Assembly: GCF_001975665.1 (NCBI RefSeq)
Contig: NZ_CP019419.1
Coordinates: 124,001-188,000, forward strand
DNA: 64,000 nucleotides
Direction of reading: 5' to 3'
Origin: Polaribacter reichenbachii
Lineage (GTDB): Bacteria > Bacteroidota > Bacteroidia > Flavobacteriales > Flavobacteriaceae
Made by a program: the position numbers and the translations under genes. The notes beneath the pieces are model-generated. The model ran no database searches. It was not told the DNA's origin and worked only from the letters and a program-made list of their open reading frames with translations. Of the stretch, positions 34,096-42,822 are shown in pieces (within the stretch, counting starts at the first letter, position 1; the number at the start of each line of letters is the position of its first letter).

Positions 34096-34939
34096 TTACT
34101 TTAATCAACTTTATCCATTTTATTACAGAAATAGAAAGAATTTATTTATCATATTATTACTATTTTCTTTTATAAGTTTTTTATTTTCTTATTTGTTTCA
34201 ACCTTTTGAAGTTAATATTGCAGAACATAAAATAAATTCTAATTTCATTTTATTAATCCATGCATTTATTCCTCTACCTATTGTATATATTTATTTTTGG
34301 TTTGTAAATAAAAACGTAAAAAACGAAACTTCATGGACAATTGGAAAAGAAATTTTTCATTTATCCATAGTTCTTTTATTAATTGGAATTTCAGATTTTT
34401 TAATAAGAGATTTTATTTACACAAATCCAGATAATTGGTCTTTTAAATATTTCTTTGAAGAAATTAGAAATACTTTTCTTGTTGGCGTGCTTTTACTTTT
34501 AATAATCTTACCTCTAAATCTTCAGCGTTTATTAAAAATATATCAGAAAAGAGCAACTAAATTAAATATAAAAAAAGTCTCTAATTCCCAAAATTTAGAT
34601 TCAGTTTATATCAACTCTTCTATTAATTCAGAAAATTTTAATTTACATATACATTCATTTCTCTTTGCTAAAGTTGATGGTAATTACGCAGAAATCTACA
34701 CTAAATCTAAAAATAATTTTAACAAAAAACTCATTCGTTTGTCATTAAAAGAACTAGAAGTGCAGTTAAAGGATTTTAACTTTATTTTTAAAACACATCG
34801 CTCTTATTTGGTAAACTTAAACCAGATTAAAACTGTTAACGGAAACGCACAAGGATACAAAATTAAATTACATAATTTTACTTCAGAAATACCTGTTTCT
34901 CGTTCAAAAATTAAAGAATTTGATTCTCTTTTAACCTAA
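34082..34939 (+). CDS. Membrane-bound LytTR DNA-binding regulator
   Basis: A 285-residue one-component regulator: four predicted membrane helices (about residues 21-39, 54-75, 90-106, 130-147) and a C-terminal LytTR domain (about 185-285) with FAKVDGNYAEIYTKS, LIRLSLKELEVQL and FIFKTHRSYLVNLNQI. It has no receiver domain. The start is GTG 34082, 14 bases inside ndh; no suitable ATG exists before the first helix. It is followed by an acyltransferase membrane protein, a pairing that suggests local control. Confidence 0.85.
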   Translation: MQIHNYFNQLYPFYYRNRKNLFIILLLFSFISFLFSYLFQPFEVNIAEHKINSNFILLIHAFIPLPIVYIYFWFVNKNVKNETSWTIGKEIFHLSIVLLLIGISDFLIRDFIYTNPDNWSFKYFFEEIRNTFLVGVLLLLIILPLNLQRLLKIYQKRATKLNIKKVSNSQNLDSVYINSSINSENFNLHIHSFLFAKVDGNYAEIYTKSKNNFNKKLIRLSLKELEVQLKDFNFIFKTHRSYLVNLNQIKTVNGNAQGYKIKLHNFTSEIPVSRSKIKEFDSLLT

Positions 34940-35009
34940 TTTTAGCTTGTATTTCATCACATTGCTTTGTTATTGATAACATTCAAAAAAAACAATTGAC
35001 TCTTTGTTT

Positions 35010-35017
35010 TAGGTTTG
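35010..35017 (+). promoter_or_regulatory. -7 box of acyltransferase gene
   Basis: TAGGTTTG matches TAnnTTTG exactly. Transcription would begin near 35024, which argues that the translation start is the TTG at 35045 and not the in-frame TTG at 35015. No good -33 was seen, consistent with activator dependence. Confidence 0.45.
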
Positions 35018-35044
35018 CATTTGAATTTTAAAAATAATACTATT

Positions 35045-36148
35045 TTGAACACAGCAAGAAGATACGATATTGATTGGTTACGAGTAATTTCTATAGTAGC
35101 TGTTTACTTTCATCATCTTGGAATGCCTTTTAATGGTGATAACTTCCATATTATGAATAATGAATCTAGTAAGTTATTAGATGATATTATGGTTTATTTT
35201 GAACAATTTAGATTGCCTTTATTGTTTTTAGTTTCTGGAACAGGAACCGTTTTTGCTTTCTCAAAAAGAAATTGGCTACAGTTTTTAAAAGAAAGAAGTT
35301 ATAGATTAATAATCCCTTTAATATTTGGAATACTTTTTATTGTGCCACCGCAAACTTTTTATGAAAAAAAGGATACATACAATTCGTTTTTTCAAGTATA
35401 TCAAAATTTAGATTTTAGTGAAAATCACTTATGGTTTATAGGCAACTTGTTTATTATTTCTGTAGTTGTAATTCCGTTTATATTACTAATAAAATCAGGA
35501 AAAATTAGTTTTATTATACGTTTTATCGAAAAAATAACTGCTAAAAAATATGGTTTATTTTTAATCGTAGTTTTTCTAGTACTAATTAAAATTATCACTA
35601 AAAAAATAAATCCTAGTGACTCTAAAGATATTACAAATATTTCTTCAACAGCTTTTTACGGATTTTACTTTTTAGCAGGAATTATAATTGCTTCTTCTAA
35701 AGAAATTTGGAAGAATTTAAAAAAATATCGAAAAACTAATTTTTTCATCCTTATTTTTTCATCACTATTATTTTACACATATTATTACTTACCTAATAGA
35801 TTTTTAACGCCATATTTATCAACAGAAAATCTTTGGGATATTTGGTATTTAGTTTGCTGCCTAGTAAGTTGGTCTGCCATAATTACGTTATTGGGTTTCG
35901 CACAAATTTGGTTTACTAAAAAAAGTAAAATACTTACAAAAAGTAACGAAGCTATTTATCCTTTTTATATTTTACATCAAACAGTTTTAATAGTCTTTGG
36001 ATTTTATATAATTAAACTAAACATCAATATTCCATTTAAAATTTTACTCTTATTTGTTGCTTCTTTTCCTATTATTCTATTAATTTATAGATATTTAATA
36101 TATCCTTATAAAATACCAAGAATGTTATTTGGTATGAAGCGTAAATAA
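35045..36148 (+). CDS. Acyltransferase-3 family membrane protein
   Basis: A ~367-residue integral membrane acyltransferase (OafA/OpgC-type) with about ten helices. It opens with RRYDIDWLRVISIVAVYFHHLGMPF, in which the His pair after the first helix is the usual catalytic position, followed by FEQFRLPLLFLVSG and LKERSYRLIIPLIFGIL. These enzymes acylate surface glycans or small secreted molecules. No ATG is available; TTG 35045 (NTARRYDIDWL) is preferred. Upstream in-frame TTG codons at 35015 and 35021 overlap the -7 box. Confidence 0.85.
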   Translation: MNTARRYDIDWLRVISIVAVYFHHLGMPFNGDNFHIMNNESSKLLDDIMVYFEQFRLPLLFLVSGTGTVFAFSKRNWLQFLKERSYRLIIPLIFGILFIVPPQTFYEKKDTYNSFFQVYQNLDFSENHLWFIGNLFIISVVVIPFILLIKSGKISFIIRFIEKITAKKYGLFLIVVFLVLIKIITKKINPSDSKDITNISSTAFYGFYFLAGIIIASSKEIWKNLKKYRKTNFFILIFSSLLFYTYYYLPNRFLTPYLSTENLWDIWYLVCCLVSWSAIITLLGFAQIWFTKKSKILTKSNEAIYPFYILHQTVLIVFGFYIIKLNINIPFKILLLFVASFPIILLIYRYLIYPYKIPRMLFGMKRK

Positions 36149-36189
36149 ATTAATGTTATTTTATATCTTAGATCCTAAAATAAACCTTG

Positions 36190-36495
36190 ATGGAAGAAAA
36201 AACCATTAAATGTCCAAATTGCGGCACTTTAAACACTGGTAAAAAATACTGTACAAATTGCAACAAATCTCTTTCTCAAGAAATACTTTTACAAAAGAAA
36301 TTAGAGAAAATAAAACAACAAGAAATTGATAAAGTAATTTACGAGAGAGAAAATCCGAATTTTACAGAGCGATTAAAGAAACATCCATTTTTTTTATATC
36401 GTATTTTTGGATGGATTTTGTATTCTGGATACGTTGTTGCATCTGCTATTGGTGCTGGTTTAGCTTGGTTTATTGCAATGGTTGCAGCTGGTTAA
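36190..36495 (+). CDS. Small zinc-ribbon membrane protein
   Basis: A 101-residue protein. An N-terminal zinc ribbon has C8/C11 and C21/C24 (CPNCG and CTNCN), then a charged coiled helix, and a C-terminal hydrophobic region (FGWILYSGYVVASAIGAGLAWFIAMVAA) forming one or two membrane helices. I do not know a function. A TTG directly precedes the ATG at 36190. The next gene follows after one base. Confidence 0.75.
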   Translation: MEEKTIKCPNCGTLNTGKKYCTNCNKSLSQEILLQKKLEKIKQQEIDKVIYERENPNFTERLKKHPFFLYRIFGWILYSGYVVASAIGAGLAWFIAMVAAG

Positions 36496-36496
36496 A

Positions 36497-36850
36497 ATGA
36501 ATAAAAAACTATCTATTTATTGTATTTCATCAATTCTTTTAGGTATAACTATTTACCTTTTTCAATATTTTAATATTTCTTTACCAAAAATCATTAATAA
36601 TTATTTGAATGATTTTTTAATTATAGCCATTGTACTTTATATAAGTTTATTGTTTTTAAGATGGTCTAGAAACAACTCTAATTTTACATTAACACTATCC
36701 ATAATTTTATATGTTTGTTTTATGTATAGTATACTTTTCGAATTTGTTTTCCCTAATTATTTAGCAAGATATACCAAAGATTACGTAGATATTATTTTAT
36801 ATTTTGCAAGCGGATATATTTTCTACAAACTACAAAATAAACTAGATTGA
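36497..36850 (+). CDS. Small integral membrane protein
   Basis: A 117-residue protein with four predicted membrane helices and little else: helix 1 YCISSILLGITIYLF, then PKIINNYLNDFLIIAIVLYISLLFLRW, SIILYVCFMYSILFEFVF and YVDIILYFASGYIFY. It resembles small Bacteroidota membrane proteins often labelled magnesium-citrate transporter-like, but that label has little support. The start is ATG 36497 (MNKKLSIY). The AraC gene begins within its stop codon. Confidence 0.65.
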   Translation: MNKKLSIYCISSILLGITIYLFQYFNISLPKIINNYLNDFLIIAIVLYISLLFLRWSRNNSNFTLTLSIILYVCFMYSILFEFVFPNYLARYTKDYVDIILYFASGYIFYKLQNKLD

Positions 36851-37767
36851 ATACACAACATAAAATCTCAAACACCACTATTACCAGAATTTGTGATGCG
36901 ATTGTGTATGTTGAAGAAAATTTAGATAAAAAACTATCTTTAGCAAAAGTTGCTCAAAAAGCCTTTTTTTCTCCTTACCATTTTCATAGATTATTTAGAG
37001 TTGTTACTAATGAAACTTTACAAAATTTCATAAATAGAAAACGAATAGAAAAAGCAGCTTCTTATTTATTACATCAAAAAGAAAAATCTGTAACAGAAGT
37101 TTCAGAACTTGTAGGTTATACTAATTTATCATCATTTTCTAAATCTTTTAAAAAATTCTACGGAATTTCGCCAACCAATTTCAAAGAAATTAGTCCAAAT
37201 AAATTTAGCAAGATTAGCAAAATAGAAAGCAAGAAAGGACAAATTAAAATTAGTTTCGAGCAATATATTTGCAATATCAATAACGCATTAAATTGGTTAA
37301 AAATGAATACAAAACCGGCAATAAAAACAACGCCAAGATTAGATTTAGCATACATTTCTCATAAAGGTAAAATTGAAGCAATTGGCAGTGTCTATAATAA
37401 ATTAGTAAAATGGGCCACTCCAAAAGGTTTAATAAGTGAGCAAACTAAAATGGTTACCATTTATCACGACAGCCCAAAAATTACAGATCCAAATAATATA
37501 CGAATGAGTGCTTGTATTGTTTTAAATGATCCTATTGATTTAGATGATTCTGTAAATTTAAGAATACTAAGTCCAACAAAATGCATCGTTTCTCGATTCG
37601 AAATCACACCTTTTCAATTTCAACAAGCTTGGGAATCTTCCTTTGTTTGGATGACCGAAAATGGCTACAAAAAAGCCGATAATGATCCTTTTGAAATTTA
37701 CCATAATAATGCTGCAGAACATCCAGAAAACAAGTTTATTGTAGATTTTTGTATTCCTATTTTATAA
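36847..37767 (+). CDS. AraC family regulator with GyrI-like effector domain
   Basis: A 306-residue regulator in the Rob/SoxS style: N-terminal AraC double HTH (residues about 15-110, with FFSPYHFHRLFRVVTNETLQNFINRKRIEKAA and VGYTNLSSFSKSFKKFYGISP) and a C-terminal GyrI-like (SHOCT/BmrR-type) ligand domain (about 155-305), ending YHNNAAEHPENKFIVDFCIPI. The start is TTG 36847, overlapping the preceding stop. It may respond to a hydrophobic cation or drug and control the TonB gene downstream. Confidence 0.88.
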   Translation: MNTQHKISNTTITRICDAIVYVEENLDKKLSLAKVAQKAFFSPYHFHRLFRVVTNETLQNFINRKRIEKAASYLLHQKEKSVTEVSELVGYTNLSSFSKSFKKFYGISPTNFKEISPNKFSKISKIESKKGQIKISFEQYICNINNALNWLKMNTKPAIKTTPRLDLAYISHKGKIEAIGSVYNKLVKWATPKGLISEQTKMVTIYHDSPKITDPNNIRMSACIVLNDPIDLDDSVNLRILSPTKCIVSRFEITPFQFQQAWESSFVWMTENGYKKADNDPFEIYHNNAAEHPENKFIVDFCIPIL

Positions 37768-37859
37768 AATACAACTCATCAACCAAAACTTACAACTCAG
37801 TATTTCTTTTTATTTTTTTATCTAGCATCGTTACATCTTTGTATCATCAAAAATTAATA

Positions 37860-40019
37860 ATGATGAAACGAATTTTATTTTTACTATTTACTATAACTCA
37901 ATTTTCTTTACTAGCCCAAACCACAATTTCTGGTAAAGTTACAGATTCTAAAAAACAACCAATTTTAGGAGCAAGTGTATATTTAGAAGGCACTTACGAT
38001 GGAACATCAACCAACGAAAAAGGCGAATTTTTATTTACATCAGAAGAAACAGGAACCCAAACATTAGTCATTTCTTTTGTTTCTTTCGAAACTTTTGTTA
38101 AAATAGATGATGTTTCTGCATTCAAAAATTTACAAGTAAAACTAAGAGATGATGTTAATTCATTAGATGCAGTAACTATAAACGCGGGTACTTTTAAAGC
38201 CGGAGAAAAAGCAAAAGTAACTGTTTTAAAACCTTTAGATATTGTTACAACTGCAAGTGCAGTTGGCGATGTTTTAGGCGCCTTACAAACCTTACCAGGA
38301 ACCTCTTCTGCAGCAGAAGATGGTCGTCTTTTTGTAAGAGGTGGTAATGCAGAAGAAACGCAAATTTTTATAGATGGTGTTCGTGTTTTTACACCTTACA
38401 GTCCATCACCAAACAACGCTCCAACTCGTGGTCGTTATTCACCCTTTTTATTCAAAGGAATTACATTTTCTACTGGCGGTTATTCTGCTGAATATGGGCA
38501 AGCTTTATCTGGAGTTTTAGATTTAACAACTATAGACAAACCAGATCAAGAGAAAACAGATATTTCTTTAATGACTGTTGGTGTTGGAGTTGGTAATACA
38601 CAAATTTGGGGTAAAAATTCATTAAGTGTAAATGCTTCTTATATTAATTTAGATCCTTATACAGCAGCTTTTCCAGATAGAAATCAATGGTTAAAACCTT
38701 ACCAAGCTGCAAGTGGAGAAGCCGTTTACAGACATAGTTTTAAAGACGATTCTATGTTAAAAATTTATGGAGCATTTAGTTATACTGATTTAGATGTAAT
38801 TCAAGATGATATTAATTTCGAAGACGGATTTCGTTTTGGTTTGCAAAACAGAAACCTCTACATAAACAGTACCTACAAAAACAAATTTGGCAACAATTGG
38901 AAAATAGAAAGTGGTGTAAGTTTTACCAATGATAATTCTACCGTAAAAATTATTGATGATGTTGTAAACAACACTGAAAATTCGGCACATTTTAAAGCAA
39001 AAATTAAAAAACAATTTTCTAGCAGATTTAGAATAGCTTTTGGTTCTGAATATTTTATCACAGATTTTAATGAAGATTATACACCAATCAACCATCAAAA
39101 ATTTGCTTATGGTTTCAATAATAATCTATTTGCATCTTTTGCAGAAACAGACATCTTTTTCTCTAAAAATTTAGCAGCAAAAATAGGAGTTAGAGCAGAA
39201 AACTCAGATTTATTAAACCAATTTACAATTTCACCTAGAGCTTCTTTATCCTATAAATCTGGTAAAAATTCGCAATTATCGTTGGCTTATGGTCAGTTTT
39301 ACCAAAATCCGAATAACAGTTATTTAAAATTTAATCAAGATTTTAAAGCTGAAAATACCACACATTTAATTGCCAATTATCAGCATACAAAAAAGAACCA
39401 AATCTTTAGAATTGAGGCCTATTACAAAGACTATAAAGATTTAGTAAAATACGATTCAGAAATAGCTAATTTCGATTCTAATTTCTCAAATAACGGTTCA
39501 GCTTATGCAAAAGGTATAGATATTTTCTGGAGACAAAATCAAAAAATTAAAAACACAGATTATTGGGTTTCTTACTCATTTTTAGACACAGAAAGGGATT
39601 ACAGAAACTACACAACCTCAGCAACACCAAATTTTGCCTCTGCTCATAATTTATCTATTGTGGGTAAACATTGGATCGAAAAATTAAAAAGTCAGGTTGG
39701 TATTACCTATAATTTTGCTTCTGGTAGAACGTACACAAACCCAAATGAACCCGGTTTTTTAAACAATAAAACTAAAAGTTACAATTCTGTAAGTTTAAAC
39801 TGGGCCTATTTAATAGACCAACAAAAGATTTTATATTTCTCTGTAAACAACGCTTTAGGTACCAAAAATGTGTTTGGATACAACTATAAAAACACACCAA
39901 ATGTTAACGGAAATTTCGACAGACAAGCAGTTGTACCTAATGCCGATCGCTTCTTTTTTGTAGGCTTTTTCTGGACTATAAGTACAGACAAAAAATCGAA
40001 TCAATTAAATAATCTATAA
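37860..40019 (+). CDS. TonB-dependent outer-membrane receptor
   Basis: A 719-residue receptor: signal peptide (ILFLLFTITQFSLLAQ), carboxypeptidase-regulatory-like domain (ISGKVTDSKKQPILGASVYLEGT, about residues 20-105), plug domain (GDVLGALQTLPGTSSAAEDGRLFVRGGNAEETQIFIDGV) and a 22-strand barrel, without SusD partner downstream. It probably imports a siderophore-, vitamin- or ion-like substrate. I choose ATG 37860/37863; an in-frame start at 37749 lies in the AraC gene and has no signal sequence. A CATCTTTG (37834-37841) near-consensus -7 box precedes it. Confidence 0.9.
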   Translation: MMKRILFLLFTITQFSLLAQTTISGKVTDSKKQPILGASVYLEGTYDGTSTNEKGEFLFTSEETGTQTLVISFVSFETFVKIDDVSAFKNLQVKLRDDVNSLDAVTINAGTFKAGEKAKVTVLKPLDIVTTASAVGDVLGALQTLPGTSSAAEDGRLFVRGGNAEETQIFIDGVRVFTPYSPSPNNAPTRGRYSPFLFKGITFSTGGYSAEYGQALSGVLDLTTIDKPDQEKTDISLMTVGVGVGNTQIWGKNSLSVNASYINLDPYTAAFPDRNQWLKPYQAASGEAVYRHSFKDDSMLKIYGAFSYTDLDVIQDDINFEDGFRFGLQNRNLYINSTYKNKFGNNWKIESGVSFTNDNSTVKIIDDVVNNTENSAHFKAKIKKQFSSRFRIAFGSEYFITDFNEDYTPINHQKFAYGFNNNLFASFAETDIFFSKNLAAKIGVRAENSDLLNQFTISPRASLSYKSGKNSQLSLAYGQFYQNPNNSYLKFNQDFKAENTTHLIANYQHTKKNQIFRIEAYYKDYKDLVKYDSEIANFDSNFSNNGSAYAKGIDIFWRQNQKIKNTDYWVSYSFLDTERDYRNYTTSATPNFASAHNLSIVGKHWIEKLKSQVGITYNFASGRTYTNPNEPGFLNNKTKSYNSVSLNWAYLIDQQKILYFSVNNALGTKNVFGYNYKNTPNVNGNFDRQAVVPNADRFFFVGFFWTISTDKKSNQLNNL

Positions 40020-40026
40020 TTTTTTT

Positions 40027-40116
40027 GTAGCTATTACCTGCTTTCAGCACTCGCTTTTTTTCTGAAAAAGAAAAAAGAGCTCAAACAAATGCTTCAATCA
40101 GGGCTAAACTTATTTG
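40027..40116 (+). repeat. Dispersed ~90-bp intergenic element, copy 1
   Basis: Starts 8 bases after the TonB gene stop. It reads GTAGCTATT...CTTTCAGCACTCGC...GAGCTCAAACAAA...GGGCTAAACTT and matches copy 2 (44646-44740, other strand) at most positions, in the same orientation relative to the gene it follows. Confidence 0.75.
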
Positions 40117-40158
40117 CAAACCAATAGCTTAAAAACTAATTATTATAAATTTTAAATA

Positions 40159-40959
40159 ATGAAAACATTTACCACAATCTTATTTCTATTTCTTATTCAA
40201 TATACTAACGCACAATTCGAAGATCGATTTTATTACCCAAGTAAAAAGTTGAAAAAAATTGAAATTCCGCATACAGAAGAATTTATATCCGTAGAAAAAG
40301 ACAGTTTACACACTATTTTTTTTCAACCTAAAAAATCAGCAAAAGCAACCATTTTATTTTTTCACGGAGCAGGGGGTAATATTTCTAGTTATCAATTTAT
40401 GATAGCGCCTTTGGTTAAAAATGGCTATCAAGTTTATGCTGTAGATTTTAGAGGTTATGGTAAATCTACAGGAAATGCAACTCATATTAATGTAGCAACA
40501 GATAGTGAAATCGTGTTTTCGAAAATGAAAGAACACAAAGCCATAAAAAACAAAAAACTCATTGTTTATGGTGCTTCTCTAGGTTGCCAAATTGCAACTC
40601 ACCTTACAAATAAGCATCAAAAAGAAATAGATGCTTTAATTTTAGATGGTGGTTTTTCATCTTTTGCAGATATTGCTAAAGAGAATGCACCAGAACAAGT
40701 ACATAATTATATAGACAATGTATTAGGTAAAATGTATCCTTCTAAAGAAGAAATAAAATCAATAATAAATATTCCAAAATTAATTATTCATAGTACAGAA
40801 GATACATCTATAGCTATACAACATTCTAAAATTGTTTTTAAAAATGCTACAGAACCAAAAGTTTTTTTCACTTCTAAAAAAGATCATTTACTAGCTATAA
40901 CTTACGAAACTGAAGCTGTTTTATCAAAAATTAATAGTTTATTTACAATTCAGGAATAA
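40159..40959 (+). CDS. Exported alpha/beta hydrolase
   Basis: A 266-residue protein with a signal peptide (TTILFLFLIQYTNAQ) and an alpha/beta-hydrolase fold: oxyanion region ILFFHGAGGNISSY, DFRGYGKSTG, nucleophile elbow VYGASLGCQ, Asp in IHSTEDTSIAI and His in KKDHLLAI. It resembles BEM46/FrsA-like serine hydrolases. The substrate is unknown. The gene stands alone between an intergenic repeat and the DUF2141 operon. Confidence 0.85.
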   Translation: MKTFTTILFLFLIQYTNAQFEDRFYYPSKKLKKIEIPHTEEFISVEKDSLHTIFFQPKKSAKATILFFHGAGGNISSYQFMIAPLVKNGYQVYAVDFRGYGKSTGNATHINVATDSEIVFSKMKEHKAIKNKKLIVYGASLGCQIATHLTNKHQKEIDALILDGGFSSFADIAKENAPEQVHNYIDNVLGKMYPSKEEIKSIINIPKLIIHSTEDTSIAIQHSKIVFKNATEPKVFFTSKKDHLLAITYETEAVLSKINSLFTIQE

Positions 40960-40975
40960 AAAATTACAATTGGGT

Positions 40976-41005
40976 ATGTTTCTTGTTTTAAAACCCTAGA
41001 AACAT
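40976..41005 (+). promoter_or_regulatory. Dyad symmetry before DUF2141 operon
   Basis: ATGTTTCT (40976-40983) and AGAAACAT (40998-41005) form an inverted repeat around an inner TTTTAAAA. A -7-like GATATTTG (41009-41016) follows at once, so the dyad is placed like an operator. No regulator gene is adjacent. Confidence 0.35.
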
Positions 41006-41049
41006 CAGATATTTGAATCATCAAACAAAAACAATAAAAAAATAACAAT

Positions 41050-41472
41050 ATGAAAAAAATACTTTTAATAGCAACTTTTATCATCAGCGGAATTTTATCA
41101 GTTAATGCACAAGATCAAGAAACTTTTAATTTAAAAATAGAAATAGAAGGTATAAAAACCAATAAAGGTAAAATCTATATTGCTATCTATGATAATGAGG
41201 CTTCTTTTCTTAAAAGTTCTAAAGGAGTTATTGCAGAAATTAACGATTTAAAATCTACTGCAATTATTAAAAATTTGAAAAAAGGTGAATATGCAATTTC
41301 TTTATTTCAGGATGTAAACGAAAATAAAAAAATGGACACTAAAATATTCGGAATTCCGAAAGAACCTTATGGTTTTTCTAATGATGCTACTGGTTTTATG
41401 GGACCTCCAAAATATAATGATGCCAAATTTAATTTAGATGCAAACAAGACAATAACTATAAATATAAACTAA
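41050..41472 (+). CDS. DUF2141 domain periplasmic protein
   Basis: A 140-residue secreted protein: signal peptide (ILLIATFIISGILSVNAQ), then a single DUF2141 domain with IEIEGIKTNKGKIYIAIYDNEASFL, GEYAISLFQDVNENKKMDTKIFGIPKEPYGFSND. This beta-rich family is common in Bacteroidota and Proteobacteria; its role is unknown. It overlaps the following DUF2306 gene by one base (TAATG), so the two are coupled. Confidence 0.9.
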   Translation: MKKILLIATFIISGILSVNAQDQETFNLKIEIEGIKTNKGKIYIAIYDNEASFLKSSKGVIAEINDLKSTAIIKNLKKGEYAISLFQDVNENKKMDTKIFGIPKEPYGFSNDATGFMGPPKYNDAKFNLDANKTITININ

Positions 41473-42092
41473 TGTTACTTAAAAAAACATCTTATTATTT
41501 AATTGCCTTTTGTGGAATTTTAATAGGTTTATATCCTTCTGCATATTTTATAGTATCTGATAGAAAATTCGGATTACTTGCAAGTAAATCTACAGAGCTT
41601 CTTGCAGATAATTTATGGAACACAATGTTTTATATTCATATTGTTTTAGGAGGTATAGCTTTATTTATAGGATGGCTTCAATTCAATAAAAAATTTAGAA
41701 ACAAGTATTTAAAACGTCATAAAAACATAGGAAAAATATATATCTTTTCTGTATTACTAAGTTCAATATCAGGACTTTATATTGGTTACTTTGCTACAGG
41801 TGGTATTATTGCTAAATCTGGTTTTATGACGATGGCAATTGCTTGGTTTTTAACAACACTATTTGCTTTTACCTCAGTAAAAAAAGGGGATATTAAAAAA
41901 CATCAAAAACTTATGACTTATAGTTATGCAATTTGTTTTGCAGCTGTAACATTAAGAATTTATTTACCAATATTCACTCCACTTTTTGGCGGCTTTTTAC
42001 CAGCATACAAACTAATTGCTTGGTTGTGTTGGCTGCCAAATATTCTAGTCGCTTACTTTATTAACAAACAACAATTTAAAACAATAAATTAA
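41472..42092 (+). CDS. DUF2306 membrane protein
   Basis: A 206-residue integral membrane protein with about six helices and family features: IHIVLGGIALFIGWLQF, RHKNIGKIYIFSVLLSSISGLYIGY, KKHQKLMTYSYAICFAAVTLR. The paired histidines within helices (IHIV, RHKN, KHQK) recall a heme-b or metal site, but this is not established. It is cotranscribed with DUF2141 and the TPR-like gene that follows after 11 bases. Confidence 0.85.
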   Translation: MLLKKTSYYLIAFCGILIGLYPSAYFIVSDRKFGLLASKSTELLADNLWNTMFYIHIVLGGIALFIGWLQFNKKFRNKYLKRHKNIGKIYIFSVLLSSISGLYIGYFATGGIIAKSGFMTMAIAWFLTTLFAFTSVKKGDIKKHQKLMTYSYAICFAAVTLRIYLPIFTPLFGGFLPAYKLIAWLCWLPNILVAYFINKQQFKTIN

Positions 42093-42103
42093 ACATTAAC
42101 ATT

Positions 42104-42727
42104 ATGAAAAAAGTATTATTTATTATCGCAATTTTCATTGCGACAGGGATTTCTGCGCAAACAAAATATCAAACAGGAATGCAAAAAGCATTTGGTTTAT
42201 GGCAACAAAATAAATTAACTGAAGCATCGCAATTATTTGAACGTATTTCTAAAGCTGAACCAGACAACTGGTTACCTGCTTATTATGCTGCAACCGTTGA
42301 AATTATTGGAAGTTTTGGCATGAAAGATGAAGCTGCTTTAACAGCCAAACTAACAAAAGCTCAAGAATTTGTAGATGTTGCAAAAGCGATCTCAGCAAAT
42401 AATCCTGAAATTATAATTACACAAGCATTCTTAAATTTAGGATATATTGCTTTTGATGGTCAAAAATATGGGATGACTTTAGGAGGAAAAAACAGTATGT
42501 TATATGCTAAAGCACTAGAAATTTCACCTGAAAACCCAAGGGTTATTTTAGCTAATGCAGAATGGAATATGGGTTCAGCTAAATTCTTTGGAAAATCTAC
42601 GAAACCTTATTGTGCAGAAATTGAAAGAGCAATAGAGTTAGGAAAAAAAGAAAAAATTGAGCAAGAATTTTATCCAAAATTTCAAGTAAAAAGAGCGGAA
42701 GAAGTTTTAAAGCAATGCCAAGGATAG
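42104..42727 (+). CDS. Periplasmic TPR-like protein
   Basis: A 207-residue exported protein: signal peptide (VLFIIAIFIATGISAQ) then helical repeats with TPR character (FGLWQQNKLTEASQLFERISKAEPDNWLPAYYAATVEII and NSMLYAKALEISPENPRVILANAEWNMG). It has a conserved C-terminal part ending VKRAEEVLKQCQG. Function unknown; it probably scaffolds a complex together with the DUF2141/DUF2306 products. A large hairpin repeat begins one base after its stop. Confidence 0.75.
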   Translation: MKKVLFIIAIFIATGISAQTKYQTGMQKAFGLWQQNKLTEASQLFERISKAEPDNWLPAYYAATVEIIGSFGMKDEAALTAKLTKAQEFVDVAKAISANNPEIIITQAFLNLGYIAFDGQKYGMTLGGKNSMLYAKALEISPENPRVILANAEWNMGSAKFFGKSTKPYCAEIERAIELGKKEKIEQEFYPKFQVKRAEEVLKQCQG

Positions 42728-42728
42728 T

Positions 42729-42822
42729 TTAGTTTTCAGTTTTCAGTATTCAGTATTCAGTCGCAGTTGGCAGTAATTTAAGAACTGCTACTGAATACTG
42801 AATACTGAAAACTGAGAACTAA
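42729..42822. repeat. 94-nt near-perfect hairpin made of CAG heptads
   Basis: Arms of 32 bases (42729-42760 and 42791-42822) pair with one mismatch; the inner part pairs again (GCAGTT/AACTGC). Each arm is built of 7-base units such as TTTTCAG, TATTCAG, TATTCAG. It lies between convergent genes and contains the stop codon of the minus-strand decarboxylase gene. Confidence 0.8.

Noticed and set aside
42729-42822. CRISPR-like array
   Set aside because: The units are only 7 bases, contiguous, with no spacers; the structure is one hairpin and no cas gene is present.
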